Shown here in pieces: positions 60,397 to 64,000 of a stretch of DNA of 64,000 nt. The translations under genes were made by a program, and so were the position numbers. Every line of letters begins with the position of its first letter. The stretch's first letter is position 1. Origin of the DNA: CAYRTV01 sp964505785 (GTDB lineage: Bacteria; Acidobacteriota; Aminicenantia; Aminicenantales; Aminicenantaceae); NCBI GenBank assembly GCA_964505785.1, contig CAZDJZ010000015.1:1-64000 (forward strand), written 5' to 3'. The notes below the pieces were generated by a model, which searched no databases, was not told where the DNA came from, and saw only the letters and a program-made list of their open reading frames with translations.

Positions 60397-61338
60397 TTAC
60401 TCTTCAAGATGAGTTGGAGGGGAAAAAATAAGCGAACAATTGCGGCCTTTTTCCTTGGCGGAAAGTAAAGCCTGGTCGCTTATGCGTATCATTTCATCAC
60501 TGGACATATTAAGATCGAATTCATTGCTGGTCCCGCCGAGGCTTATCGTTACGGAAATATCACCGGACGTCAAAGGAACGGACAAGTTTTCGACAGCTTG
60601 GCGAAGCCGTTCCGCAATATTAGGAATAAAGCTGTGACGGCAGCTGGGAAAGACCGCTATAAATTCATCCCCGCCATATCGTCCGATTTTGTCATAGTTC
60701 CGGGCGGATTTCTTTATTTTCGAGGAAACTTCCAGCAAAACTTTATCCCCGGCTTGATGTCCCAAAGTGTCGTTAATTTGCTTGAAGTGGTCTATATCGC
60801 ACATAATAACCCCGGTGGGCTGCCCGTATCGCCGCCCCCGCGAGATTTCCTCTTTTAAAAAATCCAATATTTTATTGCGGTTCCAAAGCTGCGTAAGGTT
60901 ATCGGTTGTAGCCATTTCAAGGCGGTCGTCTTCCAACCGGATGATTCTTTCGCCGTTTTGCAGCCGGATTTTCAGCTCCATAACATCAAAAGGCTTAGTG
61001 ATATAATCATCCGCACCGGAAGACAAACCGGTGATGATGTCCTCTTGCCGGTCCCGTCCGGTCAAAAGAATAATGTAAACATATTTTTCCTTTTCTTTTT
61101 TGGTTTTTTCCCTGATCTGCCGGCATAATTCTATTCCGTCAATTTCTGGAATTTCCCAATCCAGAACTGCCAGCCGGATATTATCAATGATATTGACGGG
61201 ATCCAAGGAGGCGCCGGAAATGATTTCCCAGGCTTCTTTTCCGTCATGGGTTACAATGACTTCATATCCCCATTCATGCAGGTTTTCTTCCAGTACACGA
61301 GCGGTTATTATATCATCTTCTGCGATAAGGACTTTCAT
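60397..61338 (-). CDS. Response regulator with GGDEF domain (diguanylate cyclase)
   Basis: 313 residues. The receiver domain has the acidic pair Asp8-Asp9, phospho-acceptor Asp60 (VLDWEIPEIDG), Thr93 (LLTGRD) and Lys115 (TKPFD). The GGDEF domain shows TTDNLTQLWNRNKIL, metal-binding MCDIDHFKQIND, an intact GGDEF (222-226) and an RxxD inhibitory site (Arg213-Asp216). It should make c-di-GMP after phosphorylation, as in PleD/WspR-type proteins. A cognate kinase is not nearby. It converges with the DUF6599 gene, whose stop is 17 bp away. Confidence 0.93.
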   Translation of the reverse strand: MKVLIAEDDIITARVLEENLHEWGYEVIVTHDGKEAWEIISGASLDPVNIIDNIRLAVLDWEIPEIDGIELCRQIREKTKKEKEKYVYIILLTGRDRQEDIITGLSSGADDYITKPFDVMELKIRLQNGERIIRLEDDRLEMATTDNLTQLWNRNKILDFLKEEISRGRRYGQPTGVIMCDIDHFKQINDTLGHQAGDKVLLEVSSKIKKSARNYDKIGRYGGDEFIAVFPSCRHSFIPNIAERLRQAVENLSVPLTSGDISVTISLGGTSNEFDLNMSSDEMIRISDQALLSAKEKGRNCSLIFSPPTHLEE

Positions 61339-61435
61339 CTTTTACTTAATCCAGTGTTAGTACTTTAATATTTTATGGAGATTAATTCAATCAAAAGAAA
61401 AGGAGATGAGTGGATTCTAGAAAAAGAGAAGAACA

Positions 61436-61465
61436 TTGAGTTTTTTATGGAAAATGGCATATAAT
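61436..61465 (+). promoter_or_regulatory. Strong sigma-70 promoter, plus strand
   Basis: TTGAGT (61436-61441), an 18-bp spacer and a perfect TATAAT (61460-61465). The start near 61472 lies 286 bases before the AI-2E gene, so the transcript would begin with a leader full of hairpin repeats, or it may express a separate small RNA. Confidence 0.6.
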
Positions 61466-61493
61466 ACATCCCGAACGATGAAAATAAACAAAC

Positions 61494-61746
61494 ATGTCAT
61501 CCTGAGGCCTGCGGCAGCAGGCCGTGAGGATCTTATGCTGCTTCGGCATGTGAGACGGTACCGATTTATCATACAAAGCAATAATAAATCCCTACGTCGC
61601 TTCGCTCCTCAGGACGGCATGGTATGTCATTTTCTAATTAATACGCTGACATTTCATCCGGCGAAGCAGGACAAGATCCTTACGCCGATGCGGTCCTTAG
61701 GACGACAGCTGTGCTGTCGTTTTCGAACAAACCTGAATAGTTCAGG
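61494..61746. repeat. Cluster of three hairpin repeats
   Basis: Within this 250-bp region lie TGTCATCCTGAGGCCTGCGG with its partner GCAGGCCGTGAGGATCTTA (61494-61534), CCCTACGTCGCTTCGCTCCT with CAGGACGGCATGG (61593-61624), and CCTTACGCCGATGCGGTCCT with TAGGACGACAGCTGTGCTGTCG (61677-61719). CCTGAA-TAG-TTCAGG (61732-61746) closes the region. The 104-codon frame across it is repeat sequence, not a gene. Confidence 0.65.
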
Positions 61747-61757
61747 CTAATAAAAAG

Positions 61758-62780
61758 ATGCAGTCAAATAAAGTCACAACTGCCTTTCTGTTTATTATTG
61801 TAATTGTTATCACAGGAGTGGTTTTGCGCTTGGCCAAGCCGGTTCTGTTCCCGTTTTTTTTAGCTATATTTCTTTCTTTTGTTTTATATCCGGCTCTTGA
61901 TTTTTTAACCCGGATAAAAGTCCCGCGGACGATTGCTATTATTGTGATTATTTTACTGACTTTTTTTATTCTCTACCTTCTTGGAGCCCTTTTTTATTCC
62001 GCAGGTAAAACATTCGCGGCGGAATTTCCCAGGTATGGAGCCAAGATCAATTCAATCATGTCTGATTTTCTGGTCAGGCTCAATCTTCAAAGGTTTAATA
62101 TCGAAAGTATTGACTGGATCGGTCAACTAGATATCGACCGGATCGGCAGAATTTTGGGTTCTTCCCTGGGGCCTTTCTTCTCGTTTATTTCTAATTTATT
62201 TCTGGTCCTGATATTCTTGATTTTCATTATGTCGGGCAGAGGAAAAACCAAGCAGAAGATAAATAAATCCCTCGATCAGGCCCGGGCATCCCGGATTATC
62301 CATGTTATCCAAAATATAGACACCCAGATTCAAAGATACCTTGCCATCAAAACCATCGTAAGTTTTTTCACAGGCTTTTTTGTGACGATTGTTCTGTTGT
62401 TTTTTAATGTGGATTTTGCCGTGGTCTTTGGGTTTTTAGCGTTTTTATTAAATTATATTCCCAATATAGGGTCATTCATTGCCACTGCACTCCCGGTTGT
62501 GATTGCTTTTTTTCAGTTTGACTCAACCTGGCCGGCCATTTGGATCCTTTTCCTGTTGATCTTTATTCAAATGATTATGGCAAATGTGATTGAGCCAAGA
62601 CTGATGGGGCATGGACTGGGCTTAAGTCCTCTGGTCATCTTGTTTTTTCTGTTCTTCTGGGGCTGGCTTTGGGGGCTTCCCGGGATGATTCTGGCTGTCC
62701 CGATTGCCGCGATCATCAAAATTGTCTGCAGTAATGTCCCGGAATTGGAAATCATTGCTGCCCTTATGAGCAGGGATTAA
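61758..62780 (+). CDS. AI-2E family transporter (TqsA/PerM type)
   Basis: 340 residues with about eight hydrophobic segments (AFLFIIVIVITGVVLRL, FPFFLAIFLSFVLYPAL, TIAIIVIILLTFFILYLL and others). The VFGFLAFLLNYIPNIGSFIA segment near residue 230 and the PRLMGHGLGLSPLVILFFL segment later are the hallmarks of this family. Members have been proposed as autoinducer-2 exporters or Na+/H+ antiporters, so the substrate is open. The ribosome site is weak. It probably depends on the promoter at 61436. Confidence 0.9.
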   Translation: MQSNKVTTAFLFIIVIVITGVVLRLAKPVLFPFFLAIFLSFVLYPALDFLTRIKVPRTIAIIVIILLTFFILYLLGALFYSAGKTFAAEFPRYGAKINSIMSDFLVRLNLQRFNIESIDWIGQLDIDRIGRILGSSLGPFFSFISNLFLVLIFLIFIMSGRGKTKQKINKSLDQARASRIIHVIQNIDTQIQRYLAIKTIVSFFTGFFVTIVLLFFNVDFAVVFGFLAFLLNYIPNIGSFIATALPVVIAFFQFDSTWPAIWILFLLIFIQMIMANVIEPRLMGHGLGLSPLVILFFLFFWGWLWGLPGMILAVPIAAIIKIVCSNVPELEIIAALMSRD

Positions 62781-62918
62781 ACCCATAAAGCACATCAGCT
62801 TTTCACTTCGAATGGGTAATGTCATGTCTAAGCCCTGTAGAGGCGGCCATCTCGGCCCGTGAATAACCCAGGTTAGGTTAAAGGTCTTCAGTTTCAAGAG
62901 TTGAGTTTTGAGATATAA
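62781..62918. repeat. Intergenic dispersed repeat end
   Basis: On the minus strand from 62872, CCTGGGTTATTCACGGGCCG followed by AGATGGCCGCC is the left end of the MITE-like family. The rest of this 138-bp gap between convergent genes is unremarkable. Confidence 0.5.
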
Positions 62919-63257
62919 TCAACAGGTAAGATGAAACGAGCCGATGGTTTTTCCTTGGGACTGATATTTATTGAACTCCCGGGACGCCGCTTTGGTTTTT
63001 TTTACGACTAGATCAATTCCCATATCCCGGCATTTTTGCCTTACCTCTTCAGCGACTTTCATTCGCCCGAGTGAACCGGTTCCAACAACCAGGATATCCG
63101 GGTTTTCCTCAAAGACTTCCCGGAGGTCTTCCACGCATAGGCAGTGTCCTGATTCGCGCCGCCAGGGGGAATACACACGGTCAGGGAAAATAATCAAATC
63201 TTTTGTGTAAACGTCTCCATTCACTTTTATTTTTCCAAAGGAAAAAGAATCAATCAC
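62919..63257 (-). CDS. Mth938-like domain protein (DUF498)
   Basis: 112 residues forming one Mth938-like domain, related to NDUFAF3. Characteristic stretches are FGKIKVNGDVYTKDLIIFPDR (in parts), DILVVGTGSLGRM and the end KTIGSFHLTC. In mitochondria the relative helps assemble complex I; the bacterial role is unknown. The gene overlaps rnc by eight bases, so both are probably translated from one mRNA. Confidence 0.85.
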   Translation of the reverse strand: MIDSFSFGKIKVNGDVYTKDLIIFPDRVYSPWRRESGHCLCVEDLREVFEENPDILVVGTGSLGRMKVAEEVRQKCRDMGIDLVVKKTKAASREFNKYQSQGKTIGSFHLTC

Positions 63258-63999
63258 CGTTGCTTCTCCGCATGAGAAAGGTATCGTCCGTGAGGGTTTT
63301 TATTTTTCTGCCGATTAGATTTTTCATGGCTTTTTGAGCGGCTTTCTGCTCGGCTTCTTTCTTGGAGATACCCTTGGCTTTGGCCAATATATGATTTTGG
63401 CTGCTGACTTTCACGACAAAACGTTTTTTATGATCAGGACCTCTCGTGGTAACGGTTTGATAGACAGGGGCCGATAAATTTTCTTTTTGTAAATACTCCT
63501 GGAGTGCGGATTTATAATTATTTATAAAAAATTGCTCCATATCCACTTTATCAAAAAAAACATTCAAGTATTCCTGTAAAAAACGCCTGACTGTGTCGAT
63601 TCCTCCATCCAAATAAACAGCTGCGATTAAAGCCTCAAAAGCACCAGCGAGTATGGTTTTTTTACTTCGTCCGTCGCTTTTGATCTCACCCTTTCCAAGG
63701 AGGATGAATTTATTAAGTTTAATTTTTTGAGCCAAAACAGCCAAGGTCCCAGTTGATGCCACCGCAGATTTTAATTTGGACATTTCTCCTTCATTGAGTT
63801 GGGGATAGTTCCTGTATAAATAATCTGCAATGATAAAGCCAAGCACTGAATCTCCCAAAAACTCCAGCACTTCATTATTGGTCATATCCTGTGTGGATTC
63901 ATAGGCATAGGAACTGTGAGTTAAAGCCTGCATAAGAAGAGAAACGTCTTTGAAATTATAATTGATTTTTTTTTGTAATTTTTCTATATGAGAAGCCAT
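63250..63999 (-). CDS. rnc: Ribonuclease III
   Basis: 249 residues. The catalytic signature is NEVLEFLGDSVLGF near residue 38, with the matching acidic residues in GAFEALIAAVYLDGG. A double-stranded RNA-binding domain occupies the last 75 residues (SALQEYLQKENLSAPVYQ, then AKGISKKEAEQKAAQKAM). It processes rRNA precursors and other structured RNAs, which here may include the many repeat hairpins and the SRP RNA. The ATG ends one base from the window edge, so the upstream ribosome site is not visible. Confidence 0.95.
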   Translation of the reverse strand: MASHIEKLQKKINYNFKDVSLLMQALTHSSYAYESTQDMTNNEVLEFLGDSVLGFIIADYLYRNYPQLNEGEMSKLKSAVASTGTLAVLAQKIKLNKFILLGKGEIKSDGRSKKTILAGAFEALIAAVYLDGGIDTVRRFLQEYLNVFFDKVDMEQFFINNYKSALQEYLQKENLSAPVYQTVTTRGPDHKKRFVVKVSSQNHILAKAKGISKKEAEQKAAQKAMKNLIGRKIKTLTDDTFLMRRSNGD

Positions 64000-64000
64000 T

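Noticed and set aside
61436..61750. 104-codon open frame
   Set aside because: It runs through three hairpin repeats and lacks a ribosome site; the promoter overlaps its first codons.

Overview
The window looks like a chromosomal segment of a Gram-negative, anaerobic, peptide- and amino-acid-using bacterium. It has outer-membrane barrel proteins, lipoproteins, Tat signals, oxygen-sensitive ferredoxin-linked enzymes, a POT peptide importer, an M14 carboxypeptidase and two giant Asp-box (BNR/VPS10-like) exported proteins. That style of gene content, together with intergenic regions full of short hairpin repeats, recalls Candidatus Aminicenantes or related Acidobacteriota. This placement is inference from memory, because no rRNA or ribosomal protein gene is present to test it.

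Layout. 1-827 is repeat DNA with a 229-bp tandem duplication. 828-11980 (+): two VPS10/BNR proteins around a GlcD-type FAD oxidase, then a dihydroorotate-dehydrogenase-like protein, a POT transporter and YjbQ. 12092-19651 (-): ArsR regulator, M14 carboxypeptidase, the large-type SRP RNA (15307-15580, not a protein gene), an outer-membrane protein, a Tat-exported Fe-S aldo-keto reductase, a DapA-family aldolase, a small zincin and the cobalamin adenosyltransferase. 19756-25554: serS with a leaderless promoter, two tRNA-Ser genes, a barrel protein plus lipoprotein peptidase pair, and a DUF711 protein. 25590-36901 (-): Gld-type ABC exporter with GldG-like and DUF4340 partners, then metH, a GAF-GGDEF protein and mutY, with argS upstream. 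37146-44467 (+): gcvT-gcvH-gcvPA-gcvPB-glyQ-glyS. 44622-54296 (-): PilZ protein, then a ten-gene redox cluster. 54535-63999: membrane spermidine-synthase-like protein, Tat-tagged AmrS radical SAM enzyme, DUF362, DUF6599, REC-GGDEF, AI-2E transporter, Mth938-like protein and rnc.

The most interesting system is the redox cluster at 45192-54296. In transcription order it encodes HdrC, HdrB, KorD, KorA, KorB, KorC, HdrA, MvhD, an FrdB-like 2Fe-2S/4Fe-4S protein and an FrdA-like flavoprotein. Overlapping or closely spaced genes suggest one transcript. It joins 2-oxoacid:ferredoxin oxidoreductase, a heterodisulfide-reductase electron-bifurcation module without hydrogenase subunits, and a fumarate-reductase-like pair without a membrane anchor. 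I infer a soluble complex or set of complexes passing electrons between 2-oxoglutarate/ferredoxin and fumarate/succinate.

Other themes: c-di-GMP signalling (two GGDEF proteins, one PilZ); cobalamin and one-carbon metabolism (metH, adenosyltransferase, glycine cleavage); two candidate leaderless mRNAs (serS, DUF362); and two families of dispersed non-coding repeats that fill most long intergenic regions. Start codons were often moved inward from the longest open frame on the basis of Shine-Dalgarno sites, signal peptides or ATGA overlaps.
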